64,000 bases of DNA from Boswellia sacra. Lineage: Eukaryota > Streptophyta > Magnoliopsida > Sapindales > Burseraceae. Under the pieces are notes generated by a model that was not told where the DNA came from, did not search any database, and saw only the letters and a list, made by a program, of their open reading frames with translations. The position numbers were made by a program, and so were the translations under genes. The stretch is taken from contig SNVD02011141.1 of NCBI GenBank assembly GCA_013180625.2, positions 256,001-320,000 of the forward strand, written 5' to 3'. Below are positions 35,905 to 48,400 of this stretch, piece by piece (positions within the stretch are counted from its first letter, which is position 1; the number at the start of each line of letters is the position of its first letter).

Positions 35905-38900
35905 TCCCCCCTCAAACGAGAGGGTGGCTCTACCACACCGAGTTTATCTCTGAAGTAGAAAAACTGATGAGAGGACAAGGGCTTTGTAAGGCAGTCAGCA
36001 ATCTGATCAGTAGAGAGAACATACAGAACTACAAGTTTCTTCTGCATTACTTTGTCTCTCAGAAAGTGTAGATCAATCTCAATGTTTTTTGTGCGAGCAT
36101 GTTGAACAAGATTAGCTGCAAGAGCTCCAGCACTTGTATTATCACACCATATAGTTGGACAAACTGAAAGATTGAAATGAAGTTCTTGTAGAAGTGATTG
36201 AATCCAAGTAATTTCAGCAGCTGTTTGAGCCAAGGCCCTATATTCTGATTTAGCACTAGACCTTGAAACCACAGTTTGCTTCTTAGATTGCCAAGATACT
36301 AAAGAGTCACCAAGAAAAATACAATAACTTCCTATTGATTTCCTATCTTCCAAACCAATCTGCATCTGAGTGTATCCATTCAAAACAAGTTTGTCAGATA
36401 GTTTTATATGTAGGCCATAGAACATGGTTACTTTCAAGTATCTTAAAACTCTTTTGACTGCCTGCCAATGAACAATGTTTGGTGATTGCATGTACTGGCT
36501 CAACTTGTTAACAATATAAGAGATATCTAGCCTTGTGAAAGTGAGGTACTGTAATGTGTCAATGATACTTCTATAGAGAGTAACATTTGAGAATTTCTCT
36601 GATTCAGATGATGATAGAGTATTGCCACTAGTTGCTGGTGTAGTACATGGCTTCAAATGCTCCAAGTCAAGTCTTTTCAATTGATCAGTTATATACTTTG
36701 ATTGACACAAGTATAGGCCTGTCTCATCTCTTCTTGCTTCAATTCCTAAAAGTAACTTAAATCACCAAGATCTTTAAGTGAAAACAGTTTGTTGAGTTCA
36801 CCTATAAATCTCTGAATGAATTGAGGATCATTTCCAGTAACAAGGATATCGTCAACATAAACCAAGACAAAAAGGATTTGCTGGTCAGACTTGAAAATAA
36901 ACAAGGAGGAATATGATTTTGCATTTTGAAAGCCCCATTTCAAAAGAGTTGATTTCAATTTCTCAAACCAAGCTCTAGGAGTTTGTTTGAGGCCATATAA
37001 AGCTTTCTCCATTTTGCAAACATGTGTAGGCTTTTTAGGATCAACATATCCTTCGGGTTGCACCATATAAACACACTCCTCCAATGTTCCATTTAAAAAG
37101 GCATTGTTAATGTCAAGTTGCCTTATTTTCCACTCTTGAGCAATAGCAAGTGTTAAAATAATTCTCACCGTTGAAGGTTTCACAAACGGGACTAAAGGTT
37201 TCTAAAAAGTCCACTCCTGGAGTCTGATGGTAGCCTTTGGCTACTAATCTGGCTTTATATCTATTAATGGATCCATCGGAGTTGAGTTTTAGCTTGTAAA
37301 CCCACCTATTCCCAATAAGATTATAATTTGGAGAGAATAGAACAAGTAACTAGGTATGGCTTTGTAATAAGGCTGAATACTCATCATCCATAGCCTTTTT
37401 CCAATGAGGTGATTGAATGGCCTCTTGAAAACTTTTTGGTTCAACAGGCTGGTTTAATGTTTCAAAAGGCTTCTCATTAATTGTTGAATGGTATAGCTTT
37501 GGCTTAAAAATTCCACTCTTGGATCTAGTGATCATAGGATGACAAGGCTGGTTGTTTTGTGGCTGTTGAGGTGATTTATGATCTGTTTGGTTGACGGTTT
37601 CTGTTCTTGACAGTGTGGTTTCTTAAAACTCAGAATTTTGGCTAGGTGACTGAGGTGTTACTATTGGAGTTGCTTGGCCTGGAGCACTATCAATTTCAAT
37701 TGAATTTGATCTTCTCAATACTGATTTAGATTGTTGTGAATTTGGAAAATTTTGCAACATAGGAAGGTAAAGGATACGTGGATTGGACACTTGAGTATTT
37801 GCAGAATCAAATACTGTGTTTAGAAAACCATGCCTAAAGGGAAACTCAGACTCATTGAATACCACATGTCTTGATACATAAATTTTTCCACTTGAACTTA
37901 GACATTTGAAGCCTTTGTGAGAATCACTGGAAGCCAAGAAAACACATTTAGTTGAGTGAAATTGAAATTTATGGTCTTGAAAAGGTCTAAGACATGGGAA
38001 ACAAGCACAACCAGAGGTTCTAAGTCCTTATAATCTGGAACTTTGTTAAACAACTGCTGCCAAGGAGATAAACCATTCAAAACAGGTGTGGGTAGAATAT
38101 TGATTAAATAGGTTGAGGTTTGAAAAGCATCCCACTAAAATTTTAGAGGCATTTTTGCTTGTGCAAGAGGTGTTAAACCTATTTCTACAATATGTCTATG
38201 TTTTCTCTCTGCCCTACCATTTTGCTCATCTGTGTGAGTACATGGATGTCTAAAGGCTATTCCATTTTGTGCAAGGAATTGAGTAAATGACCTATATTCA
38301 CCTCCCCAATCTATTTGGACACATTTTGTTTGTTTTTCAAGGTTTTTCTTAACTAGTTTCTTGAATTGGATGAAAATATTTAAAGCTTCACTTTTGGTTT
38401 TCAAGGGGTAAATCCAAGTATACCTACTAAAGTCATCAATGAAATGTATGTAGTATCTATAAACTGAATTAGATAGAATTGGGGCTGGTCCTCAAATATC
38501 TGAATATACAAGTTCAAGAGGCTGTGATGATATTGTAGATGACTTAGAGAAGGGCAAAGAATGTGATTTACCAAATTGAAATGCATCACAAAAGGAAACA
38601 TTTTCACTGATCTGAAATTTTTCATCACAAGCTTTCAAGACTTGAGATAATACTCTAGTCGAAGGATGACCTAATCTATGATGCCACACATTTGTTTTGA
38701 ACTTTTTTGAGTTGTTGGCACAACCAAAAATTGAACAAGGACTAATAAGATACAAATCAACAGGCTTGAAAGAACTTTTTACAGACTTTTGACACTTGAT
38801 TTTATTCCTAGAGAGCTAGAATTGAGAAGACCTTTGATTCCAAAACTGAGTAGATAGAGACCATCCTTAAGCTTCCCTTGCAGTAGCACCTAGTTGGTTG

Positions 38901-40293
38901 TTTTGTCCTTCACAAGGCAGTAATTAGGGTGAAATTCAACAAAAATGTTATTATCACAAGTCAATTTTGAAACAATCAATAAGTTCTTTGTTATGTCAGG
39001 AACACAGAGGATATTTTTAAGAGAAAGATCAGTTGTGTGTGAAAGTAATTTTAAGTAACCAATATAAGAGATATTCAGCTGACTACCATTCCCGACCGAG
39101 AGAGTTTTCTTACCTGTGTACTCATTTGTCATTGCAAGCAGATTTGGATAAGTAATAACATGATTTGTTGCTCCACTATCTGCAAACCAGGCTTCATCTG
39201 TAACCACTTCAGGTGTAGCAATAAAAGCATTTGGCTGAATGTTATTGTATTGGTTGTTATTATTTCGGTTACTTGGAGCACCTATATAGATATAATCTGA
39301 TCTGTAATGACAATAGGTTGCAGAGTGACCATATCTACCACATATCTGGCAGGTTGGTTTAAAATTATTAGATCTTCCTCCTCTGCCATTAAATATGCCA
39401 CCATCATTTCCTCTAAAATTATTCTGATTAGGTGCTCTGCCTCCTCTTTGACCATTAAATTGGCCTTGGTTCCTCTGTTTGTAGCCACCATAGCTATTGT
39501 TGGAATTATTATTCCTTGGCTGAATAGGTACTAAACTGACAGATGCTTGATTCAAACTAAGATTGTTGAATGCATTCAACCTCTCCGGCTTGTTTTCAAA
39601 ACTTAATAAGGTTGCCTGTAACTCTTGCTAAGTAATGGATTCTTTTCCATTGATCTGCACCACAATAAGTGTATATTCTGCATGTAAACCTAATGTAACA
39701 TATGATACTAACTCATCTATTGACATAAATTGTCCAGCAAGAATCAAGTTATCATAAAACTTTCTTGTAGTCAAGAGATACTAATTCATGCTCATTGAAC
39801 CTTTCATAGTACTTTGGAGACCCATTCTATAATTAGATATCTGAGAGGGATTTCTAGCTCCACATAGCTCTTCAAGAGCTTTCCAAATTCCTCTAGAAGT
39901 AGTCTCCTCAACTACATGGGATGCTAATTCTTCAGTTAGAGTGCCTAACAACCAACCCAACAACAAATTATCTATGGTATTCCATTCTTCATTTTCTGGA
40001 TTAGTTTTAACTTCAGCATTGTAGTTATTTTCAGGTTCAGATTCAATAGTAACAAATTCTGGTGGACAAGATCTAGTGCCTAGAATAAAAACTTCAAGTC
40101 TATAACCTCTGATTATAGGAAGAATCATTCGTCTCCATATTCTGTAATTATCTCCATCAAGCTTAATTGATAAAGAAGGGTTTAGAATATTACCAAAAGA
40201 TGAGTTCAGAAGATTACCCAGATGTGGAATTGATCTTGATCCTGCAATTGAAGAGTGAGGAGTTGAGTTTCCAGAATTGGGTGTTAAAGACAT
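35886..40293 (-). pseudogene. Copia gag-pol polyprotein, inactivated
   Basis: Reading leftwards from the gag ATG at 40293: gag with DGDNYRIWRRMI and a zinc knuckle CQICGRYGHSATYCHYR (about 39330); protease with WFADSGATNHV (about 39180); integrase with the GHPS zinc region (about 38690), a DDFSRYTWIY catalytic segment and DWGGEYRSF; reverse transcriptase with KALYGLKQTPRAWFEK and YVDDILVTGND (about 36840); and RNase H with SRSSAKSEYRALA, ending at 35886. Nonsense codons occur at 39781-39783, 39628-39630, 38492-38494, 38135-38137 and 37350-37352; frameshifts occur near 37185 and 36746. The second cysteine of the integrase zinc motif is replaced by Phe (CDAF). It is not functional as it stands. 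Confidence 0.93.
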
Positions 40294-40326
40294 GATGGTG
40301 TCTGCCTTCTTGCTCTGGTACCAACT

Positions 40327-40579
40327 TGGAGACTAAGAAAAATTGAGAGAAGGAAATTAACTCAGCTCAAGGAAACGACTGAGATCATTTCATTGATTAT
40401 ATATTGTATAAAATAGCAGTAAAAGAGTGAGCACTTGGTCTAATAGAAATACAACTCACTAAAAATCTGTAACAAACATACATTATGTGTCAACTCTAGA
40501 ATATTCTAATATAATGAAAATATCACAACATAATATAAAATTAGCAATATATTAGGATAGCTAATGGCCTGTCTTAACA
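40327..40579 (-). repeat. 5' LTR of the copia element
   Basis: It lies next to the primer-binding site (40312-40324). Direct repeat of 35651-35904. Confidence 0.92.
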
Positions 40580-40952
40580 TGAGCAATACTAAATACCTTC
40601 TTGTTAAAAATCGTTGCATTTGTCGATATAATATCCATTTGGTGGCATGTTAGATTCATTTAAACTCTTTTGTGTTTTTGCTTCGACAATTTCTATTTCG
40701 AAATAAAAATAAAATATATGTTTATGTGTTTCTCAAAAATAAGAATGAATGTCAGAAAATATGTTTAGTTATGTATTTTATAACGAGAATGCATTGAAAC
40801 AGTAGAGAGAATAAAGAAAACAAGAAAAAATTGTTTTCCTTTTTAGTGAAAGTGGAGTGTTAGGGGTGTTGTACCTTAACTAAATTGTTTACAACAAGCT
40901 CAAACCAAAACAAAAACAAAGAAAACACCAAAAAACATATAACTTGTTGGTG

Positions 40953-41172
40953 CCGTGTCGAGATTTTGTCTAGTGTCAAGTCATTATCGTGTCGAGATTT
41001 TGTCTAGTGTCGAGTTGTTGTCGTGTTGAGATTTTGTCTAGTCTCGAGACCTTGTCGAGTTTTGAGATTTTGTCAAGTATCAAGACTGTGTCAAGTGTCG
41101 AGACTGTTTGTCAATATTATCAAGTATCGAGTGTTGCGTGTCGAGTGTCGAGTATCGGATAGTTGTGTCGAG
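40953..41172. repeat. Degenerate GTGTCGAG minisatellite
   Basis: Repeated phrases GTGTCGAGATTTTGTCTAG and shorter GTGTCGAG or GTATCGAG occur about a dozen times, with spacing falling from about 37 bp to about 8 bp towards the right. The many CG steps contrast with the AT-rich, CG-poor surroundings. It lies inside the broken permease gene. Confidence 0.8.
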
Positions 41173-42586
41173 AATGTTGGTGATGAGATTGATGATGTCA
41201 ACTTACATGTGCCATGCACATGTTGATTTTTGTCTAACCTGTGATGAATAAGAATATTATTTTAATTCTTATTTTGCTGTTTCTAAAATTATATTTTAGG
41301 AAGTATTTGATTTATAATAAATATCTCCTTAAGATTAGGATATAGTATCTTGTATTCCAAATAAAATAGAAGAATATTTATTTGTGTCCAAATTCCTTTA
41401 GGAGTTTAATTATAACACTTTCTATTATATTTCTCATTCTCCTAATATGATTTTGATTAGAATTTTTACAGGATTTTAAAGGAGATTTCGTCCAGGCCTC
41501 TCAATAGATATACCATGTTATATTTACATAACTGGTGAGCTGATCAAGTAGAAGACAGATTGGCAAGTTAACTGATTTGGTTGTGTTTTTGAGAGAGTCT
41601 TGATTTTAGCATTCCATGAATTGATAGAGGAGCTTCAACGCAAATTGGGATGCTTCTTTAATTTGATTCTTTGAGTCTTTTGATTCATGTATGAGTCGTA
41701 TAAATCGTACATGAGTTGTTGATTGAGTCTGTGTGAGTTAGTAAATACTTGGAATAACTTACGGGTTAAGTGTTTATGTAATTCAATGTCAGACGTCATG
41801 TGTTATGTATAACTTAACAGTGTGTCGTTAAGTTATCAGCGACAGAAAGTGAGCAGTATCACTAGAGTTTAAGAACTTTACGAAGATTTTGTTTTATAAA
41901 GATTAGGTCAGTGTGTGAGGGTGAGTCAGCATTGTAAAATATCCTAAAAATTATACAAACAAGAACTTAGTGAATTGCAGCTCTATAGCTGTCCGTGGAT
42001 GTAAGTTTTCTAATTGAACCATGTAAAAATCCTCATGTGCCGATTTACTTTACAATTTACTGTTATATTACTCATAACTGCATACTTTCAGAACTCTCAT
42101 AACCAAACATGATTTACCCGAGTACTCTAAAGTCGCTATAAGATTTTTTTTTTAATTACCACATTTTCGCGTTCTTTAAGGGTTTTCATAATGCACAATG
42201 GATATTGTTGCTCTTGGTGCTACTGAAAGTCAAAAGACTCCTTATAATGGGTGTTACACATTTCAAAATGTCTATTATGCATTAGAAAAAAAAAAAAAAG
42301 CTTTGGCAATGCACATAGCTAAATATAACATTTTTTACAATGTATAGAATATACGTTATATGTACTTTCACGTTCAACAACATACACCTATACGCATATT
42401 GTTGAAAATTATTTTTGGCAATATGCATATTAAGCACATTATGAAAAATTATTGTATCCCAAATTTGGGTTAGCAAGTAGATTCCCGCGATATACGATTC
42501 TTCATAATTAACTTGATTTGAGCACATGATCCATTAGGTTGTTATGAATAGTTTAGGCCTACATTTTGATATTCGTATTTAGTCCA
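41173..42586. other. Non-coding segment with LTR-like character
   Basis: From TGTTGATTTTTG (41221) to about 42110 the sequence resembles a copia LTR: a TG start, AT-rich U3-like part and a GTGGATGTAAG...TTGAACCATGTAAA phrase near 41995-42030 like the R-U5 part of plant copia LTRs. No matching target duplication or second LTR was found, so it is at best an old solo LTR. The remainder to 42586 shows nothing clear. Confidence 0.3.
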
Positions 42587-42734
42587 TTGTTGATCTCTCT
42601 ATAATGCATCTAGAATTTCCTGAGTAGAAATATCTCATTTAAAAGAGGAAGATGTTAGACAATTGTTGATCTCTCTATAATGCATCTAGAATTTCTTCAG
42701 CAAAAATATCTCATTTAAAGAGGAAGATATTAGA
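42587..42734. repeat. Tandem duplication, about 2 x 73 bp
   Basis: Units 42587-42659 and 42663-42734 both start TTGTTGATCTCTCTATAATG and end with a GAAGAT-GTTAGA-like phrase. A few substitutions separate them. Confidence 0.9.
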
Positions 42735-43319
42735 TTTTTAATGAGGTAGATGGTAGATTTAGATTAATGGTGGAGTTGTTGAGAGTTAGTATGCTAGAAG
42801 GCTCTTCTGAGCCCTCTATAAAAGGGTCCTTTGCCATTGTTTACAAATCAATTCAAGTGAAGAATTTCAATTGTTAGTTCTCTCAAACCCAGATTCAGAG
42901 AGATAACAAATGCAAACATGCAACCCAAATTCAGATAAGAGAGACAAATACCAAATGCAAATGCAAATATGCACAACTTGGGGATTCAAAATCGAGACCT
43001 TTTGCTATAATATTACGTTAAGAAACTATCTAATCCAAAATCTTAAGATATCATATTAGGGCCCAACAATGGTAATAAGCTTCATTCTCTAACAAATTTG
43101 AAACGTTATGCACTTATTTTAGTAAAGGATTTCTAAATGTTATACAAGTTTTTTGTTATATGCTGAAATGTTATATATGCTCCACGTTATTGAAAATCTT
43201 CCGATAACCAGAAGGAAATGAATAGATTTTGGAAGTAATTTGCCTCTCTTTCATGAGAAGCTTTTAGCATTATAGCATGTTTATCAATTTTACCGGTGCG
43301 AGTGTAGATCATAGGCGGC
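42735..43319. other. Promoter-like and LTR-like relic inside the broken permease gene
   Basis: CTCTATAAAAGGG at about 42815 followed by a leader-like CATTGTTTACAAATCAATTC resembles the transcription start area of plant LTRs. At about 42985-43080 a phrase resembling a reverse-oriented primer-site region (TATAATATTACGTTAAGAAA) is present. These look like eroded retroelement sequence, but no complete boundary can be drawn. Confidence 0.3.
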
Positions 43320-43851
43320 TTGGTGGTGATTATAAAGCTCCTGTGGTGGCACGACCAACATAACCAGTTTCAAATGTGATCACTCATTTCGAAACATCTC
43401 CTGAATCAACTGGAGTAAGTAGCAAACCCTATGCCGTCATCTTATCAGTGTTGCTGAGCAACTATCGTTTATATGGCTACGACGCTGCGGCTCATCTGAC
43501 CGAAGAAACAAAAGGTGCTGATAGAACTGGCTAGGCTGGGTGGGCGGCTATGCTGTACCAATATTTGCAAGGCTAGTCATGGCTGAGAAGAACTCCAAGC
43601 CAGGGCCCTTCTATTTGGGCAGAGCAGGAAGGCCCATATGCTTGGTTGATTTCTCATGGATATGCTATACTTGTTCGGCGTTCCTCTTGCCAACTCTCTA
43701 TCCCATCACATGGAATACTTTCAACTATTTGCAGGTTGCGCTTGGTTTGGTTTTGACACTTGTGATGCTTTGGTGGTTCCTGAATGCAAGGAAATGGTTC
43801 AAAGGACTCGTAAGGAATATTGACACGCAAAATGGTAGTGGTTTTAGTTAA

Positions 43852-45440
43852 CAATGAAAAATATTCAAAAGGAGGAAAATTGATTTGTATGGCAATTGTT
43901 TGTTTGCTATAATATCCTTCCCTTTCGACTTTGCGGAGATACAGAACCAGATTCAATTTTCTTTTAATCGATGAAGCAATCATATGGGAGTCAGCCTAAG
44001 CCAAATTGAATGGTCTCATCTAAGAAATAGTTGATTACGGTTGTATTTCCTTGTGGAGCCGCTAGCTTTAGCTTGAGTTGAATTTAACAATTTTTTTTTT
44101 CTTAAAATAAAAATAGAAAAGGGTCCACACATTAACTAACAAAAGGAAAGTTACAATTCGGTGTACATGTCATATATGTTTTTTTTTTCATTACTACACA
44201 ATGGGGCACGGTAACTATCATAATTGTTACAGGACAAACATTTGTCTTATATTGGGATGTTCCAAATCCCAAGTCTGAAATTGACTACAAGAAATTTACA
44301 TTTTGTGAGGATAATTAATAAATGTGATGGCCACATAGGGCAACAGCCGAGCTTTCATCTTCCGGAATCATTAGTCGAGTAATAAAACAGCAGTCCCATA
44401 TTTAGACATCCAATTCGGTTACCATTTCTTTTATATTTGAAGTTCATAATGGCTCAAGATTCAGAAAATTCAACAAAAGATTTTAAAAAAGAGTGCAATT
44501 TGACGCCCAAAATTCATAATGGATTGTAAACAAGCTGAGAAAGGGAAATTTTATACGACCAATTATAATAAGTTTGCATGATAATAACTTCCAATTACGC
44601 CAGAATACAGGATTGATAAGACAATGACAAGCAACAACTGCACTGGTATGATACAAGAGGCACCTCGTCGTTGTGAAAGCAAAACCGAGTATAACAGATA
44701 AAAGGGCTTGGCATAGTCTCGTTCTGTTTTTTCCTGTATAAATATTGCACGGTATTTCAACTGCACAGTTGCTGATACGCCTCTATACAGCAGCACCAGC
44801 ATCCAGAAAATGTCTTCCATTCTCAGTTTGATATATACAGTATGTGTTAGATATATTCTAAACTCCCTTAATCACCCTGTCAGCGAAGCAAAAGTAGTTC
44901 TTACTGAGAGTATGATAATGCTCAAACCAATTCCTAAAAGGAAAAAATTAATCAAGAGGGAAGAAAATTCGTAAGTATAATAGATACCCTGTTAATTCTG
45001 GTGCTGAGAAATTTTCTTGGGTATTTTATCAGAGAAAACTTGGTTTAAACTATTGGTTCAATGGATAGACATTGCTACTATGATTGAAACCAAGTTTCCA
45101 TGAGTGACAACTGCATCCAATCCAAACACAAAATTACACCTGCAGAGGAAGAACAATATCAACACGTAGAAAAACCTTTCTAACAAAGAATAATTCTTAT
45201 CATGAATATGACATGAAAGCACATAACCAAACTGATAAAGTGCAGAATTTTCTTTTTCATTTTTGAAGCAGAGAAGAAAAGAAAGGAGGTCATGACTCTA
45301 TTTTGAAACTAAGGGAACAGATTGAAGACTTATGGGACGTACCCTGGCAACATTTGAAAAATAAATAATTATCTGTACCTGATACAAAATATACACTTGT
45401 AATGCAAAAATGTACGTTTTGTTAGATGACCAATCAGTTA
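43852..45440. other. Convergent spacer between the permease pseudogene and SECA2
   Basis: AT-rich DNA between two 3' ends. The SECA2 3' UTR would occupy the right part. An 85-codon open frame on the - strand (44563-44820) has no recognised domain. No gene is supported. Confidence 0.45.
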
Positions 45441-48400
45441 TTATGATGCAAATATTTCTTGGGACTCCATCGGGGATGACCAATATTGCAAGAGTGATTC
45501 CACTGTTAGCCTTCTTGTCGCACTGAGCATCGAGATGAAGAATCTACAACCGTCAATTTTGTATTCTTCAAGAGGATTCCTATGCCCAAAACTTCTTACA
45601 TTTACCTGACAGATATTGCTCATAAGCGCATGCCTCAACCAAAGACAAATCACAACATAGTATAATATGGTATACCGCTGAACTAAGTCTGTTCATGTTT
45701 ATGAGATGATCCCTCCAGAAACAATCTAGTGTCTTGACAAGAACTGCCCTCTGCTCCAAAAAAGAAATCAGTGAAGTGAGAAAGCTTACATAACTTCTGA
45801 AAAGCCAGAAAAAAAGAGCCAGCAATTCTTCCGAAGGGCAAATAAATTCTAATAAACAAATAAAATTTTTCACATCCTCTTCTAAATTTTCAGCACAGTT
45901 CTTTTTTCTTCATCAATTCGCAATTACAAACAGGTCTTAAGCTAAATTTGTTGCCTCACTTTGCTATAGTGATTTTGAACTGTTACAATGTCTTGGGTTA
46001 TAGATAGGTTCTGCATAGCATTTTGACATCTTCACAAAATTGCTGTTTTATCTTCCTTCTGGACTTCTAGTTCACTCCTTTAACTATCTTCCAAATTTTA
46101 ATAACAATTTTTCTTGTCTCCTATCAGTTATTTATTTATTTTCTTAAAAAGAGGTCAAATGTCTTGATTGCATGTTCATGAGATGAAGATATAAAAGGTA
46201 AATGAATCAATATAAAAAAACTAGGCATGGCACCAGCCAAAGCAGTAAATAAATAGATTACTTAATGATGAATATCTTCCGAGAAAGATTTAAGCGCTTG
46301 GATTAAAGTGTGCCACAGTACAAACAATTTCCACATAAGATGGAAAGTACCCCAATGTCAAGTTTGGTATGATAGACTGAGAACAACTAAAAAAACAGAC
46401 CAAATTAGAATGAAAGATGCACACAACTCAGCTTGCTTAAGGTGTGAATGAACAATAATATCAACTTGTTTTCATGTCAGTCAAGTTTCACCCAGGAACA
46501 AAGTTTGTAGTAGATAAAAAAGAAAGCATTCGAAGTGAAAACATCACCTCAATTTCTTTTACATATGCATCATCATAACCAGATTCTTGAACAACATCTA
46601 AATATGAGGCAATCAGAAAATCTCCAAGGTATTTGCGGAGTAGATTAGCTCTTGCCTTGTACCTTCCATTCCTACATCAACATCAGCGATCCTATGTTTA
46701 AAACATGTAAAAATACAGAAGATAGATATTAGAAATACCCATATGTGTGCTTTTAGGATTGTGCTCACTTAGTCAAATCATCAGAGCAAATAGCAAGCCA
46801 GCGTTTCAATGAAGAACTCTTCTTGTGTATTCCTTTAAAAGAATTTGGAGGCTTTGGCAGGTTTGCAAAGTGAAAGTTGTTAATATCTATAGAACTCAAT
46901 TCATACGGCTGTGCAAGAGATTTCAGTAAGTCTTCCTCAGTTATTCCTGCAAATGAGTCTGGGAAAATTCCATTCAATGAGGACGGCATAGTAGGCTATT
47001 AAACAAATTCAACGCTATTAAAATATGTTAAAAGATATCACAGGACTAAGAGATGGATCAAAATAAACTCACCATATAATAGCTTTCCTGCAATTGTGAT
47101 AAACTCCTTCAAGAGCTTATCTAAACTCCAATATCTTGGATGCTATAAAGAGAATTATTTGAGGCAATTAGTAAGAACTGGTGGGAAACAGTATGCAACA
47201 TTCGAACATGCAATCTATATTACCTTCACTGTATCAACATTTCCAAAGACGATTTCATCTACAACTGCTTGTATGTACCTATGAAACAGTTCTCTTTTAA
47301 GCATTAAAAATTCATAAAACTAAACCTCACTGATTGTACAATTGTTATACACAAAACACACGCACATAAAGAGAGCATGAAATCATGAAAGTCATAAACA
47401 CAGACAACATTGTCATAACCAAATCTAAGAACCCTTCCATAATGTTAGAATCAAGAAGTACCGACCACAAAAATTCATCAGTAATGACCACAAAAAGTAA
47501 ACATACTAACATGCTCTCAGCCTTTACCCTCAATGCTAAAATTAACATTCTCAGTGTTACACAAACCCATCTCATGATCCAATTTCATATTGTTACACTT
47601 CACAACCTTACATCTTCGAATGCTTCAGATATAAGTAATCAAACTCTCTGCTGCAATTTTCAGGCAGCACGCAACTAATGATTGGCACTTGGGCTGCCCA
47701 ATCCCCCATTTACTAATGGTTCTTGTTAATCAAACAAGCATGACCCTTTTTTCTTCCATTCACTTCTTAATTTCTTCGAAATCTAGTGTGCTATTCTGTT
47801 GAACAAGGAACCTACATACATGTATGTATGAATGCACACTGCAATAGACTTACAAAGAAATTCACTTTCATATTCACGGCAAAAATCGTGTAACTTTCTG
47901 TTTTACCGAGTCAGCAGCTATCAAACTTGGAAAAACTGCCAGTATGGCAGGCTAATATTCGGTTAAAAATCATCAGAGGCACTCACTGGAATATGTGTTG
48001 AGAACAGCTTTCATTATCTCCTGTCAAAATCAATTGCCGAAGGTCATAGACATGCTTCCTTTGAACCTGATACAAGAAAAATGAAAAATAAAGTAACATA
48101 ACTGTGCTGATGATTGATAGTTTGAAGTATCCAAAATTTCAACTTCAGATTACAGGCACACCATTCTTAGTTAGTAAATGAAATATTAGATAAAAACAGC
48201 TTTTGATAATTCTGCTAGATGAAGAATTTAACTGGTTTGAGTTTGAGAGAGCCAAAAAGGCTGAACAAAAAATTGTCTAGTTTATAATGACAAAATCGAA
48301 TTTCATCTAAAAAAGATGCAGTCTAATCTACTCTCTGGTTCTTCATTTCGAAACTTCAGAAGCTAAAGAAGATAGCAAAACCAACCAATCACGAGTTCAT

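Larger units (their letters stand above)
35651..40579 (-). mobile_element. Ty1/copia LTR retrotransposon inserted in a permease exon
   Basis: A full-length but degenerate element of 4929 bp on the - strand. LTRs of about 254 and 253 bp (35651-35904 and 40327-40579) start TG and end CA in element orientation. A primer-binding site resembling the initiator Met-tRNA type (TTGGTACCAGAGC, 40312-40324) and a polypurine tract (GAGGGGGGA, about 35905-35913) sit beside the correct LTRs. Gene order is gag, protease, integrase, reverse transcriptase, RNase H, which defines copia. There is no perfect 5-bp duplication; TGGGCA (35643-35648) and TGAGCA (40580-40585) form an imperfect one. By eye the LTRs differ at about 15 sites plus small indels, so the insertion is old. 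Confidence 0.93.
34770..43851 (+). pseudogene. APC-family amino-acid permease (BAT1-like), disrupted
   Basis: The family members are 12-helix membrane proteins moving amino acids or GABA. Readable exons: 34770-34874 (starts MGSRVGKV, then ELGYKQELRREM), 34999-35178 (ends MAEICSSFP), 35267-35415 (TGSLYFWAANLAGLRWGP, ends SFCDSSE) and 35520-about 35648 (TNKGGGYFAPK, then LTIIWA). The coding sequence is cut here by a copia element and resumes at about 40583 (ILNTFLLKIVAFVDIISIWW). Farther on, 43340-43850 carries ITHFETSPESTG, YGYDAAAHLTEETKGADRTG and then, after a stop, VGGYAVPIFARLVMAEKN to the C-terminus RNIDTQNGSGFS. Comparing with the family as I know it, a large middle section between HLTEETKGAD and VGGYAVPIFAR is missing, and a stop also interrupts the region before ITHFETSPE. 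It cannot make a complete transporter. The assignment to the family is clear; the exact subfamily is inferred. Confidence 0.85.

Noticed and set aside
41221..42109. Solo copia LTR
   Set aside because: It has TG...CA-like ends and an R-U5-like phrase, but flanks (GCACA and TGATT) do not match and no second LTR exists. Kept only as a low-confidence note.
44283..44300. GACTACAAGAAATTT as the left terminus of a CACTA element
   Set aside because: It lacks the CACTA start, has no subterminal repeats, and the SECA2 gene lies between it and the right terminus at 61756.
44563..44820. 85-codon ORF on the - strand as an extra 3' exon of SECA2
   Set aside because: SECA2 already ends at 45441 with the complete family C-terminus, and this ORF shows no known domain or suitable splice context.
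46965..46989. SECA2 exon start at the upstream ORF methionine ([10 protein letters not shown])
   Set aside because: An acceptor upstream of it gives the wrong phase after GKLLY; the CCCAG acceptor at 46959-46963 restores the conserved DSFAGITEE in frame.
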